Positions 1 through 8,857 are shown, numbered from the stretch's first letter. The stretch: 64,000 nucleotides of DNA from Hyphomicrobium_A sp963745205 (GCA_963745205.1 CAVUWX010000016.1:86085-150084); one strand, 5' to 3'. Made by a program: numbers and translations. The notes: generated by a model not told the origin, from the sequence alone.

Positions 1-231
1 ATCCTCAACTCGATGGCGACGACGGGCATCGTGGCGCTTCCCGGCATGATGACGGGTCAAATCCTCGCCGGCGCCGATCCCATCTTGGCCGTCAAATATC
101 AGATCCTGATCATGTTCCTCATCGCCGCCGCCACCGCGCTCGCTGCGTTCTTCGGGGGCTTAGGCGCGGTGCTCTTGTTGACCGACAAGCGCCACCGGCT
201 GCGGCTCGAGCGCCTCGCCGCCGCGAAGTGA
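1..231 (+). CDS. FetB/YbbM-type ABC transporter permease, C-terminal fragment
   Basis: The reading frame is open from the first base and ends with TGA at 229-231, so this is the last 76 residues of a gene beginning before the window. It contains the run GIVALPGMMTGQILAG, characteristic of the UPF0014/FetB permease family (putative metal or iron exporter), then AVKYQI, a hydrophobic membrane segment (about ILIMFLIAAATALAAFF) and a short basic cytoplasmic tail. The ATP-binding partner is not in the window. Family assignment rests on the conserved GMMTGQ segment; the substrate is unknown. Confidence 0.8.
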   Translation: MLNSMATTGIVALPGMMTGQILAGADPILAVKYQILIMFLIAAATALAAFFGGLGAVLLLTDKRHRLRLERLAAAK

Positions 232-297
232 GCCACAGCAGAAACACGTACGCCGGAAGCAAGCCTCCGGCGCAGCGCAAATTCCGATCAATGGGCC

Positions 298-1227
298 TTA
301 TGGGTCGAGCGGCGGCACGACGCCGCCCTTGCTCGCGGCACTGGCGGCCACGGCGGCGGCGGCGGCCTCCTTCGCCGCGGCGGCAGCCGTCTCGGCCGCA
401 ACGGCTGCGCGCTCGGCGGCAGCGGCAGCGGCGGTCGCGGCTGCGGAAGCGGCGGCCGGATCCCTCTTGTCAGCGGGCTTGACCGGGGCCGTGGCCGCGG
501 GTGGCACGTCAGGAACCGCGTCCACGCTCTTCACCGGCGCCGGCGCCACATCCGGCGCGACGGCCGCGTGTTTCTTGAGCGCCGAGAGCGGATCCTTCGG
601 GAGGGTGCCCGTCTCGACGATCGCGGGCGGTGGGCTCGTCGGCGGAGGCGTCGTTTCGGCGGCCTTGGCCGGCTGGGCTGCCGGAGGCGGCGAGGTAGGC
701 TCGGTTGCCGCCGGTGGAGCATCGGCGGGCGGGGTGTCGGCGGCGGTGTCGGCGGCGGTGTCGGCCGGAGGCGAAGCCGGCGGAGTCTCGGCGACGGGGG
801 GCTGGGCCTTGGCGGCCGTGGCGGTCTTCTTGTCGTGGCCCGTCAGCGAAGCCTTGCGGATGGGCGTCGGAGGGATGCCGGCCTCGGCTTCGTCGGGCGA
901 CGCCGCGTCGGGCGTCGAGCTGCCCTTGCCGTCGTTCCAGCAGACGTTGGCGGACGCCGTGCAGGTGTGCTCATCGAACACCACGAAGTTGAGGAACAGC
1001 TCGCAGTTCACGTCCTTCTTGCCGGTCTTGTAGTCCTTGATTTTTTGCTCGGCGGCCCACTCGGCGATGTGCTTATCGAGCAGGTCCTTGGCGTCCTTGG
1101 TGGGGCCTTCCTTGCCGTAATCGTTCACCGTGAAACCGAATCGCTTGCACGTGGCGTTAGCGGCGCCGGCGTCCAAGGCAACGCCGAAGAGCACGGCAGC
1201 AGCAGCAAGAAAGAGCGGTGAGCGCAT
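298..1227 (-). CDS. secreted protein with conserved Cys-containing N-domain and Pro/Ala-rich tail
   Basis: About 309 residues. The start at 1227 is chosen because a signal peptide (MRSPLFLAAAAVLFGVALDAGAANA) begins there and an AGGGGGC ribosome site lies just upstream; the frame extends 30 codons further without a better start. The mature N-terminal part, about 100 residues, holds four cysteines (ATCKRFGF, VNCELF, HTCTAS, NVCWND) that probably form two disulfides. The rest is low-complexity Ala/Pro/Lys sequence ending in an Ala-rich stretch. The N-domain resembles hypothetical exported proteins common in Hyphomicrobiales. Function unknown; periplasmic or surface location is inferred from the signal peptide. 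Confidence 0.65.
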   Translation of the reverse strand: MRSPLFLAAAAVLFGVALDAGAANATCKRFGFTVNDYGKEGPTKDAKDLLDKHIAEWAAEQKIKDYKTGKKDVNCELFLNFVVFDEHTCTASANVCWNDGKGSSTPDAASPDEAEAGIPPTPIRKASLTGHDKKTATAAKAQPPVAETPPASPPADTAADTAADTPPADAPPAATEPTSPPPAAQPAKAAETTPPPTSPPPAIVETGTLPKDPLSALKKHAAVAPDVAPAPVKSVDAVPDVPPAATAPVKPADKRDPAAASAAATAAAAAAERAAVAAETAAAAAKEAAAAAVAASAASKGGVVPPLDP

Positions 1228-1360
1228 CAAAAGCCCCCTGTCGGCACGGACTAAACTCCCCGTATCGCTGAAGCTATAGCGATGAGTCCGGCCCATGCCT
1301 AGGTCCGGTTCCACCATTTGTGTGCAGCAAAAAACAGCGAAACATGGGCGGTTAGGCCCG

Positions 1361-1702
1361 TCAGTTCAGATACGGTGAATCGCCGCCGTTTCGGTTGATG
1401 GCCGAGTTGAAGAAAAAGCCGCTGTCGAAGGGTCCGCCTGGCGACTGCTTGTTGATCGAGGGGTCGATGAAGCCGCCATAAAGCTGGAAATAACGGGCGA
1501 TTTCCGCCGGCGATGCGCCCTGGCTCAGGGTGTAGCCGCGCCCTTGAGTGCGGGCATGGCGTCTGGCCCGGTACGGGGGCTTTGGCTGGTCAGACTGCGC
1601 CCAAGCGCCTGCGATCGTGTCCATCCCGGCCACGTCCGCCGTGACGAGCAGGAGGAACGCCGCCGCGCTCAAGATGCCCGCGTAAATCAATGACCGGCTC
1701 AT
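1361..1702 (-). CDS. small exported protein, unknown function
   Basis: 113 residues. The start at 1702 (MSRSLIYAGI) is preceded by an AGAGG ribosome site and gives an N-terminal hydrophobic signal or anchor followed by AWAQ, a plausible cleavage site. The remainder is polar: a basic stretch (RARRHARTQGRG), then ASPAEIARYFQLYGGFIDPSINKQ and a Gly/Phe/Asn-rich end. No enzyme motif was recognised. A 43-codon in-frame extension upstream lacks coding character. Probably a periplasmic hypothetical protein. Confidence 0.5.
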   Translation of the reverse strand: MSRSLIYAGILSAAAFLLLVTADVAGMDTIAGAWAQSDQPKPPYRARRHARTQGRGYTLSQGASPAEIARYFQLYGGFIDPSINKQSPGGPFDSGFFFNSAINRNGGDSPYLN

Positions 1703-1971
1703 GATCCAACAGCCTCTTTCCTGATCCGGTTTCCCGGAGACCGCCCCGTAGATTTGGGTCGAGAATATCGAAATTCGCCCCCCGGACCGGCAAATCCGTG
1801 TCCGGCCATACGTTTTACCGCCCTCTGTCACCCGCCGAACACGGCTGGCCGCTGTTCAGTTCCGCAAACGGCGCGGTCAGAACAGTCGGCAATATCATTC
1901 TCATACACTGCTTAGTGACCCATTAACCGGCCGGCGCCCCGCGCGCTGACCCAGGTCGAGCGGCGCACGGC

Positions 1972-2277
1972 TCAGCTCTTGCAGATCGTCGAAGTGCCGA
2001 CGCAGTTGTAGCCGAGGCCGCCCGGGCTGCAGCGGTAGGCCGGCGCGCCAACGCGGTAGCCCGGCGTGGAGCCGGTTGCCATCCAGCTCGCCCACGTGCC
2101 CCAGTCGAACGACTGCAGCAACGCCTCGTAGACCTGAGACTTCGCGCCCGCAACGGTGGTGTTGGTCCCCGAGGCCGATTTTTTGAAGCACGACCCGGCC
2201 TGTGCGGGCGCACCTGCCCCGAGTGAGAACGCGGCGAGTGCCGCGACCGCGATCGCCGTGTGATGAAGCTTGGTCAT
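1972..2277 (-). CDS. small secreted Cys-containing protein nested in the csp frame
   Basis: 101 residues starting at ATG 2277, which has its own strong GGAGG ribosome site 8 nt upstream, so independent translation is likely. A clean signal peptide (MTKLHHTAIAVAALAAFSLG, cleavage near PAQA-GS) is followed by a mature domain with cysteines at GSCFKK, YRCSPG, YNCVG and TICKS. The motif YEALLQSFDWGTWASWMATG is notable. Similar small exported proteins occur in Hyphomicrobiales. It lies in the same frame as the cold-shock gene upstream without an intervening stop. Function unknown. Confidence 0.65.
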   Translation of the reverse strand: MTKLHHTAIAVAALAAFSLGAGAPAQAGSCFKKSASGTNTTVAGAKSQVYEALLQSFDWGTWASWMATGSTPGYRVGAPAYRCSPGGLGYNCVGTSTICKS

Positions 2278-2661
2278 GGCGGCATCCTCCGTACTATGAC
2301 GCTTTGAGAGCGGTCGAGCTTGCCGCAGACAGATGCCGTTGCCCATCGGGAGTGAGCAAAGATTCAAAAAAATCCCGGGGATCGTGGCCATCGAGTGACG
2401 CCACGCGCCAAAGCGGATGTCTGTGAATGGCTCGGGCCGGGCTGGCTCAGGCGGAGCCTGCAAATTGATGGCCTTCGGACCCTTGCCGTGCTTGTCGGGC
2501 TCGGTCTCGAAAGAGATGCGCATCCCCTCGTCGAGATTGCCGATGCCGGCGCGCTCGACGGCCGTCACGTGCACGAACACGTCCTTGCCGCCGTCGTCAG
2601 GCTTGATGAAACCGAATCCCTTCTGGGAATTGTAGAACTTTACGGTGCCGCTCTGGCGCAT
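1972..2661 (-). CDS. CspA-family cold-shock domain protein, frame reads through into a secreted protein
   Basis: The first 68 or so residues are a typical cold-shock domain with both RNA-binding motifs (KGFGFIKPDD near residues 14-23 and VFVHVTAVE near 28-36), preceded by an AGGAG ribosome site. Family members normally stop after about 70 residues (here after AINLQ). This frame has no stop there and continues through a linker of about 60 codons into the signal-peptide protein described at 1972-2277. The linker (about 2278-2455) lacks domain character and carries a short GC stem followed by a T-run (2382-2364 on this strand), suggesting two separate transcription or translation units. Either the csp stop was lost by mutation or sequence error, or a real 229-residue read-through product exists. 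Confidence 0.7.
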   Translation of the reverse strand: MRQSGTVKFYNSQKGFGFIKPDDGGKDVFVHVTAVERAGIGNLDEGMRISFETEPDKHGKGPKAINLQAPPEPARPEPFTDIRFGAWRHSMATIPGIFLNLCSLPMGNGICLRQARPLSKRHSTEDAAMTKLHHTAIAVAALAAFSLGAGAPAQAGSCFKKSASGTNTTVAGAKSQVYEALLQSFDWGTWASWMATGSTPGYRVGAPAYRCSPGGLGYNCVGTSTICKS

Positions 2662-2876
2662 CGCGGAGGTCTCCTAACATCGGTCGGTTGGGAAGAGGCG
2701 CACGGCTGCGGAAGCCGGCAGCGCTGACTCGGGAGTCTTCGCAATTCGGGTTGGGCTAAGGCGCGTGAGCACGGCATGCGCGCAAGAATCTCAACTCAAC
2801 GCAAAGTCTCCGCCGGGGGTGCGATCGACTGCCCGAGCGACAAATTATCGGGGAAAGGATAATCCCGCGCAAGAGT

Positions 2877-3752
2877 TCAGGCGGGATGCTTGCGCAACGA
2901 AGTGGCATGGTCTCCGAGATCCTGCACGCGAAACGCGGCGCCCTCGCCTTGCGCCAAGAGGCGCACGAGCTCCGGCAGCAGCACGTTGAGCTTGCCGGCG
3001 AGCGTGTAAGGCGCATTCGCCACGATCAGGCCGGCACCGTTGAGGCGCTGGCTATCCTCAGCCCCGCGGATCATCAGCTCGACTGCCAGCACCTTGGGGA
3101 GTTCGAGCGCGGCGACCTTGCGGCGGAATGCGGCCACCGCCTTCACGTCCTTGATCGGGTACCAGAGCAGGAACGTCCCGGTCGCGAAGCGGCGCACGGC
3201 CTCCTGCAAGCCCTCGACGAGACGGTCGAGCTCGCCCTCCTCCTCGAAGGCGGGGTCGACGAGCACGACGCCGCGGCGCTCCTTCGGCGGCAGCAGCGAC
3301 TTGAGCGCGATCCAGGCGTCGAGCGAAAGCACCTTCGTCTCGGTGTCGCGTGCAAACAGCTTTGCCAACTCCGCATGATCCTCGGGGTGGAGCTCGTTGA
3401 CGACGAGGCGGTCGGCCGCGCGCATCAGGCGGCGCGTGATAAGCGGGCTGCCGGGATAGCGCTTGAGCGCGCCCGGGCCGTTGACCTCGCGCACCACCGC
3501 GAGATAGGGCGCGAGGACCGCGGCCGCATCGGCGGGCAGATCGGCGTCGATGACGCGGCCGATCCCGGCCTGCCATTCGAGGGTCTTGAGGGAGGCTTCC
3601 GCGGCGAGATCGTAGAGGCCGGTGCCGGCGTGGGTGTCGATGACGCGGAACGGCGCCGGCTTCAGCTTCAGGTGCTCGATCACGAGCGCGAGCACCGCGT
3701 GCTTCAGCACGTCCGCGAAATTGCCGGCGTGATAGGCGTGTCGGTAGTTCAT
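2877..3752 (-). CDS. rlmJ: 23S rRNA (adenine2030-N6)-methyltransferase RlmJ
   Basis: 291 residues, full length for RlmJ, which methylates N6 of A2030 in 23S rRNA using SAM. It opens with the family signature MNYRHAYHAGNFADVLKHAVL; the SAM-binding stretch DTHAGTGLYDL lies at about residues 39-49. The N6-adenine methyltransferase motif IV, normally DPP(Y/F), reads DPAF at 166-169 here, a change of the second proline to alanine that is clear in the DNA (GAC CCC GCC TTC). Transcribed alone, downstream of holC with a gap of about 170 nt. Identification is firm; activity could be affected by the motif change. Confidence 0.93.
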   Translation of the reverse strand: MNYRHAYHAGNFADVLKHAVLALVIEHLKLKPAPFRVIDTHAGTGLYDLAAEASLKTLEWQAGIGRVIDADLPADAAAVLAPYLAVVREVNGPGALKRYPGSPLITRRLMRAADRLVVNELHPEDHAELAKLFARDTETKVLSLDAWIALKSLLPPKERRGVVLVDPAFEEEGELDRLVEGLQEAVRRFATGTFLLWYPIKDVKAVAAFRRKVAALELPKVLAVELMIRGAEDSQRLNGAGLIVANAPYTLAGKLNVLLPELVRLLAQGEGAAFRVQDLGDHATSLRKHPA

Positions 3753-3922
3753 GGCACGCGCATCAGAGCCTCGGCCCGCAAGCTGTCAAGGCCGACGCGC
3801 TAGCGGTTCTTCCATAGCGTTCGCTGGGTGACGACCTAGTCGCCATCGGCAGCGCCTTCAGGGCGCCCTAGAGCGAACGCCATGAACTCCGTGCGCTCGA
3901 GCCGCTGGTTCAGCCAGTGCGC

Positions 3923-4468
3923 TCAAGCCTTCTTCTCCCACTTGCCGCCGGCGCTCTGCTGCCAGTAGGTGACGGGACAGCCGGCTCCCTTCGCCGCCGT
4001 CCATTGCGCGCGCGCTTTCGCGACCGCGTCGGCGTCGTTGCCGTCGAACATGTAGACGATGCGCACGAAGCCCGAGAACGCGTCCATCTCCGCGCCGTCG
4101 ACGAGAAAGCGCACGCCGGCGTCGTTGGGGGTCTCTGGTCCGGTCGTGAGATAGACGGGCTGCTCAGCGGCGTGGCCGTCCTTTGCCGTGCCGTGCGCGA
4201 GGAAGCTCTCCTCCTTATACGTCCACAGCGCGAGGTCGATCGCGGCGAGACGCTCCGGAGAGCTCGCCTGCACCACCGCGCGCCAGCCACGCTCGAGCGT
4301 CTTCTCGACGAGGCTCGGCAGAACCTTTTCGAGAGCCTGATGCTCGAGGTGATAAAAAAGAACCTCGGTGCTGTTCAGAAGCTTATGCTCCGCCGCAAAA
4401 TGCTCGCTGCACTGCGGCGAGCTTAGACGGCGCGGCGCGGAATGCCAAAAGGCCCTTGCATCGCGCAC
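3923..4468 (-). CDS. holC: DNA polymerase III chi subunit (HolC)
   Basis: The body EVLFYHLEHQALEKVLPSLVEKTLERGWRAVVQ is the HolC signature; later RFLVDGAEMDAFSGFVRIVYMFDGND and the DADAVAKARAQW end also fit. Chi links the clamp loader to SSB. The start is uncertain: the family normally begins a few residues before EVLFYHL, but the nearest ATG in frame is at 4468, adding about 30 unrelated residues. No ATG, GTG or TTG lies nearer. A CTG at 4376-4378, about 10 nt after GGAG, would give the family length. It stands alone here rather than next to pepA. Confidence 0.85.
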   Translation of the reverse strand: MRDARAFWHSAPRRLSSPQCSEHFAAEHKLLNSTEVLFYHLEHQALEKVLPSLVEKTLERGWRAVVQASSPERLAAIDLALWTYKEESFLAHGTAKDGHAAEQPVYLTTGPETPNDAGVRFLVDGAEMDAFSGFVRIVYMFDGNDADAVAKARAQWTAAKGAGCPVTYWQQSAGGKWEKKA

Positions 4469-4617
4469 CCCCGCGACCTAACTGTTGGGGTCCGGAACGG
4501 CGCCAGACGTGCGGCTGTCGTCCGTGCGGGTGGTGAGCCTGGTGGCATCTTAGGGTTCGCCACCGCTCCCGCCCGCTGCGTTTTCAGCCAAACAGCAAGT
4601 CGGAAATCGCGCGCGAC

Positions 4618-4899
4618 TCAACGCCTCGTAAGATATTTGCGCGGCACCAGGCCCTCGGCGACGAGCGCATCGACACAGCGTTTTGTCAGCGTTTTGCGCG
4701 AGGCTTCTATGCACGCGTTCAACGACGTCGAGCCTACGGCATACGCCGAGCAGAACCGATAATAGTCGTTTTCGCAGGCGGCGTTGACGCGCGGCGAGTA
4801 GGCGTGAACGGCAGAAGTGGCGGCAACGAGCAGCAGGCTTGCCGCGGCACAGCACGTTGCGGCCCCACGTAGGCGGTGGGCGCCAAGGTACTCCAACAT
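4618..4899 (-). CDS. small secreted protein with Cys-rich repeat
   Basis: 93 residues: a signal peptide (about MLEYLG to VHA) and a mature part with the spaced cysteines ACENDYYRFCSAY, LNACIEASRK and TKRCVDAL. This C-x6-Y/F-C ... LxxC ... L-x3-C-x3-L pattern resembles the cysteine-rich GLG1-type repeat seen in small exported alphaproteobacterial proteins. One repeat unit is present. Function unknown; periplasmic by signal peptide. Confidence 0.6.
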   Translation of the reverse strand: MLEYLGAHRLRGAATCCAAASLLLVAATSAVHAYSPRVNAACENDYYRFCSAYAVGSTSLNACIEASRKTLTKRCVDALVAEGLVPRKYLTRR

Positions 4900-5055
4900 G
4901 ACGCAATGTCCCTCTTGATGTGCCCAGAAATGGCCAGGTTCCGACTGTCGCGGCAGCGGGACGCCTCGAGCCCGCTTCCCCGACCCCGCGATCCTAGCTC
5001 GGCGCGCACGGCGAGAGCGTATCCCCGCGGCCGCGCCGCGAAGAAATTGCGCGCT

Positions 5056-6426
5056 TCATTTGCGCTTGGCGTACGGGTTGTCGCCCTTGCGCAAATTGAG
5101 GCGCAGCGGAACGCCCGGCAGATCGAACGCCTCGCGCAGGCTGTTGCTCAAGTAGCGGACGTAGGACTTCGGCAGCTCCTCGGGCTGGGAGCAGAACGCG
5201 ACGAACGTCGGCGGGCGCGCGGAGGGCTGTGTCATGAAGCGGATTTTGATGCGCCGCCCGCGCGCGGCCGGAGGCGCGTGCCGCGCTAAGGCCTCCTCGA
5301 GCCAACGGTTGAGTTGGGACGTCGGCACGCGGCGGTTCCAGATGTCGTAGGCAGCGAGCACGGCGGAGGAGAGCTTGTCGAGCTTGCGGCCCCCGAGCGC
5401 GGAGATGGGGACGAGCGCGACACCGGGCACCTGCGACAGCCGATCCGTCAGGCTCTCGCGCAGCTCCTTCAGCGTCTTCTGCTTGTCCTCGACGAGATCC
5501 CATTTGTTGACGGCAAGGACGAGGGCGCGCCCCTCCTGCGTCACGAGATCCGCGATCGTGAGGTCCTGGTGCTCCATGGAGCGCTCGGCGTCGATGAGGA
5601 CCACGACGACCTCCGCGAACCGGATGGCGCGGATGGCGTCGCTGGCGCCGAGGAGCTCGGCAGCGTCCGTCACCTTGGCTTTGCGGCGCAGGCCGGCGGT
5701 GTCAAAGAGGCGCACCTTGCGTCCCGACCATTCGAGGTCGCTCGCAACGGCGTCGCGCGTCAGCCCTGGCTCGGGCCCCGTGATCATGCGCTCCTCGCCG
5801 AGGAAGGCGTTGACGAGCGTCGACTTGCCCGCGTTCGGGCGCCCGACGATGGCGACGCGGATCGGCCGCGCCGGCCCTGCCTCGATCTCCGCATCCTCGA
5901 CGCGCGCGCCGCGCTCCTTGACCACCGGCTTGAGCCCCAGCGCCGCCTGCATGTCGTTGACGAGATCGATCAATCCTTCGCCGTGCTCGGCCGAGATGGC
6001 GACCGGCTCGCCGAAGCCGAGCTCGTAGGCGGCGTAGAAGCCGGCCTCGCCTGCGCGACCCTCGGATTTGTTGGCGACGACGATGACGGGGCGCCCGGAG
6101 GCACGAACCATTTGCGCGAAAGCCTTGTCACCAGGCGTCACGCCCTCGCGCGCGTCAACGAGGAACAGCACCAGGTCGGCCTCGTTGAGGGCGGTCTCCG
6201 TCTGCTGGCGCATACGCTCGGCGATCGACCCACGCTTGCCCTCCTCCAGCCCCGCCGTATCGACGATGGTCACCGGGTTGCCGGCAAGATCGGCCTCGCC
6301 CTCGCGGCGGTCGCGCGTGAGCCCCGGCATGTCCGAGACGAGCGCTGCGCGCTTGCCCGTCAGACGGTTGAACAGGGTCGACTTGCCGACGTTGGGCCGG
6401 CCGATGATGGCGATGACGGGGGTGGA
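5056..6426 (-). CDS. der: ribosome biogenesis GTPase Der (EngA)
   Basis: Essential tandem GTPase acting in 50S subunit maturation. Numbered from ATG 6426: first P-loop GRPNVGKST at 10-18, switch DTAG at 57-60, NKSE at 120-123; second P-loop GRPNAGKST at 196-204, DTAGLRRK near 243, NKWD at 308-311; then a KH-like RNA-binding domain with KIRFMTQPSARPPTFVAF near the end. The start at 6426 (MSTPVIAII) matches the family; in-frame ATG 6450 and GTG 6462 are alternatives and none has a clear ribosome site. Third gene of yfgM-bamB-der, the order also found in Escherichia coli. Confidence 0.97.
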   Translation of the reverse strand, partial: STPVIAIIGRPNVGKSTLFNRLTGKRAALVSDMPGLTRDRREGEADLAGNPVTIVDTAGLEEGKRGSIAERMRQQTETALNEADLVLFLVDAREGVTPGDKAFAQMVRASGRPVIVVANKSEGRAGEAGFYAAYELGFGEPVAISAEHGEGLIDLVNDMQAALGLKPVVKERGARVEDAEIEAGPARPIRVAIVGRPNAGKSTLVNAFLGEERMITGPEPGLTRDAVASDLEWSGRKVRLFDTAGLRRKAKVTDAAELLGASDAIRAIRFAEVVVVLIDAERSMEHQDLTIADLVTQEGRALVLAVNKWDLVEDKQKTLKELRESLTDRLSQVPGVALVPISALGGRKLDKLSSAVLAAYDIWNRRVPTSQLNRWLEEALARHAPPAARGRRIKIRFMTQPSARPPTFVAFCSQPEELPKSYVRYLSNSLREAFDLPGVPLRLNLRKGDNPYAKRK

Positions 6427-6543
6427 CATAGGTGGAGGAGGCTCAACCATAGGGTGGCGCACTTATCGCGCATCGGGCCGCGCGAGCATAGGCACGGCGC
6501 GTGAGCAAATCGCTACCGGGACGGCTGCTCCGCGATCGCCTCT

Positions 6544-7941
6544 CTAGTTGAGCGCGATCAACTTGGCGTTGTCGGTCAGAATATACATATGCCCCTGCGC
6601 GACGACGGGCGCCACGTAGACCGGGCTGCCGAGATCCTTCTGCACCGTCACGCGCCCCGTCGATGCCTCGACGCCAACGAGCGCTCCCTTCGCGGAGGTG
6701 AGCCACAGCGTGCCGCCCGCGAGCGTCGGCCCCGACCAGGCATTGGTGCCAGGAAGCTTCATGGTCCACTGCACCTTGCCATCCTTGCGCGCGATGGCGA
6801 GAAGCTGGCCTTGCGTATCGACCACGAACACGCTGCCGCCGGCCACCCAAGGCTGTTGCGTGCCGGGAATATTCAGCGACCACAACCGCTCGCCCGTCGC
6901 CATCTGGGTGGCGATCATGCGCCCGGCGTGCCCGACGGCGAACACGGTGCCGCCGTCGATGGCGGGGCGAGCCGCGTCGCTCATCGAGGTCATTTCGGAT
7001 GTCATACGCGTGCGCGACAGGCTCTCCGACCACGCCGCCGACCCATCGGCAACATGCAGCGCGACGAGATCGCCCGAGGGATAGGGCACCACCACGATGT
7101 CGCCTTCGACGGCTGGGCTCGCGTTGTTGATGAGGCTGGCCTGCTGCGGCAGGCCGCGCACCGACCACAGCTCGCCGCCGTCGGCGCCAGCGAGGCAGTA
7201 GAACTTGCCGTCGAGCGCCACCACGAATACCTTGTCGCCGACCGCGGCGGGGGCAGCCCGCACGGGCGCGTCGAGCTGCCTCTCCCAGATCTTCTTGCCC
7301 GTCTCCGGGTCGAGCGCGACGACGTTGCCGAACCCGCTCGCGGCATAGAGGCGGCCGCCATCGACGGCGAGACCGCCGCCATAGCCGCCAGAGCCGCTGT
7401 CGCCGCTGCCCAAGCTGCTGAGCGAGAAGGAGGGAAGCCAGCCGCCGCTCGCTGCCTCACGCCCGGGCATCAGGGAAACACGCCAGAGGGCAGAGCCGCC
7501 CGAGGTCGAGAAGGCGCTCACGTTGCCGACGGCGTCGAGGGCGTACACGCGGTTGGCATAGACGATGGGGCTCGCCGTGACGCGGCCCGCGCTGCTCGAC
7601 CCGGACCCGGCGTCGGCAATCCACAGCTGCTGCGCGGCGCCGGAGAAGGCGAGGTGGCCCGGGGAGTTGTTGGGCAGCCCGCCCGGCTGCGCCCAGTCCT
7701 CGTTGGCGACGGGCGCCGGCAGCATGATGGGCGCGCTGGCATCCGCGAGCTCGCCCGTCACAATCGAGTCCTGCGCCTGCATCACGGAGATGCGCTTGCC
7801 GGGCAGCGGCACCTCCTTGTCGGCAAACGGATTGATGTCTTTGAACTTGGGCAGTTGGGGGCCGTCGGCACAGCCGCAGAGAAGGGCGAGAACCGAGAGG
7901 CCCCCGCCGAACATCCTCCACCGCCCGATCCCACCCCGCAT
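6544..7941 (-). CDS. bamB: BamB-like PQQ-repeat outer-membrane assembly lipoprotein
   Basis: 465 residues from ATG 7941, which has an AGAGGGGA ribosome site. The N-terminus is a lipoprotein signal (VLALLCGC, lipid-modified Cys) followed by a beta-propeller of PQQ-type repeats, visible as recurring units such as GGRLYAASGFGNVVALDPETGKKIWER and DGKVQWTMKLPG. BamB is an accessory lipoprotein of the Bam complex that inserts outer-membrane beta-barrels. It begins 10 nt after the stop of the YfgM-like gene and precedes der, so the three probably form one operon. The assignment is supported by both repeat structure and gene order. Confidence 0.88.
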   Translation of the reverse strand: MRGGIGRWRMFGGGLSVLALLCGCADGPQLPKFKDINPFADKEVPLPGKRISVMQAQDSIVTGELADASAPIMLPAPVANEDWAQPGGLPNNSPGHLAFSGAAQQLWIADAGSGSSSAGRVTASPIVYANRVYALDAVGNVSAFSTSGGSALWRVSLMPGREAASGGWLPSFSLSSLGSGDSGSGGYGGGLAVDGGRLYAASGFGNVVALDPETGKKIWERQLDAPVRAAPAAVGDKVFVVALDGKFYCLAGADGGELWSVRGLPQQASLINNASPAVEGDIVVVPYPSGDLVALHVADGSAAWSESLSRTRMTSEMTSMSDAARPAIDGGTVFAVGHAGRMIATQMATGERLWSLNIPGTQQPWVAGGSVFVVDTQGQLLAIARKDGKVQWTMKLPGTNAWSGPTLAGGTLWLTSAKGALVGVEASTGRVTVQKDLGSPVYVAPVVAQGHMYILTDNAKLIALN

Positions 7942-7951
7942 GAGGTCCCCT

Positions 7952-8713
7952 CTACTTCTTCGCGTCGGCCGGCGCGGTGGCGTCCGGTGCACTGATCACG
8001 GCCGGCTGCGGCGCCCCCGGCGGAATCGGCTCGGCAGCCGCCTTCTTGCCGAGCTCCGCGGCGGCAATCTCGGCGAGCACGATCTGCGCGCGCTCGGCGA
8101 TGCTCTGCGGCGTCTTCTGGTCGACGAGAAGCGGTGTCAGCGCGGTGCGTGCTTCGTCCGGCTTGCCGGCCTTGAACGCGGCGACCCCCAACATCTCACG
8201 CGCGCTGTAGCGCCACGGGCTGGCATCGCCTGCCAGAGGGTTGAGCCGATTCTGCATTTCGGTAAAGTCGGCCTCGCCCATGCGCGCGGCCGCCGCCTGT
8301 AGCGCCGCGTAGTCGCGTAGGAGGGGATCGGCATTGGCGGATTTGGCGAGCTCGTCGTAGGCGGCAACCGCCTCCGCCTTCTTGTCTTGCTTCAAGAGCG
8401 CGCCCGCTAGCTGCAGCCGCGCAAGCTCAGGATAACCGCCGGTGCCGTCGGCGATGATGCTCGCGAACTCCTTCTCCGCGCTGCCGTCCTTACCGGTGGT
8501 GGCGAGATCCATGGCGCCCTCGTAGCGCTCGCCCGTGGTCTGGGCGGCCGTGATGCGCCGGTTCTCCACATACTTGTAGCCGAAAACGCCCACCACGATC
8601 AGTGCCGCTCCCGCGAGGATGAACGTCCCGTATTCTTTCCAGATTCGTTCGTAGCGCTCGCGCCTCAGCTCTTCTTCGACTTCGCGGAGAAAGCCGTCTT
8701 CCTGATTTGCCAT
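7952..8713 (-). CDS. YfgM-like TPR-fold membrane protein
   Basis: 253 residues from ATG 8713 (MANQEDGFLREVEEELRRE). A cytoplasmic amphipathic start is followed by one membrane helix (about TFILAGAALIVVGVFGYKYV) and a periplasmic helical-repeat domain with TPR-like units (AEKEFASIIAD, ARLQLAGALLKQDKKAEAVAAYDEL, AREMLGVAAFKAGKPDEARTAL), ending in an Ala/Pro tail. This is the architecture of YfgM, a SecYEG-associated envelope protein encoded just before bamB in enterobacteria; the same order holds here. An N-terminal extension of 38 codons in frame lacks family similarity and was left out. Confidence 0.85.
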   Translation of the reverse strand: MANQEDGFLREVEEELRRERYERIWKEYGTFILAGAALIVVGVFGYKYVENRRITAAQTTGERYEGAMDLATTGKDGSAEKEFASIIADGTGGYPELARLQLAGALLKQDKKAEAVAAYDELAKSANADPLLRDYAALQAAAARMGEADFTEMQNRLNPLAGDASPWRYSAREMLGVAAFKAGKPDEARTALTPLLVDQKTPQSIAERAQIVLAEIAAAELGKKAAAEPIPPGAPQPAVISAPDATAPADAKK

Positions 8714-8857
8714 GCCGGTGTCAGCCCTGATCCTTGGCGCTTTTCTTATCAGAGGCCCAGCTGCGGGCGTCTGGAACCCCGCATACATAGCCGACAGTAT
8801 CAGGTGCGCAAGTAATTGATTGCTCAAGGCCTAAATCGGCCTCCCGTGTCCCCCACA

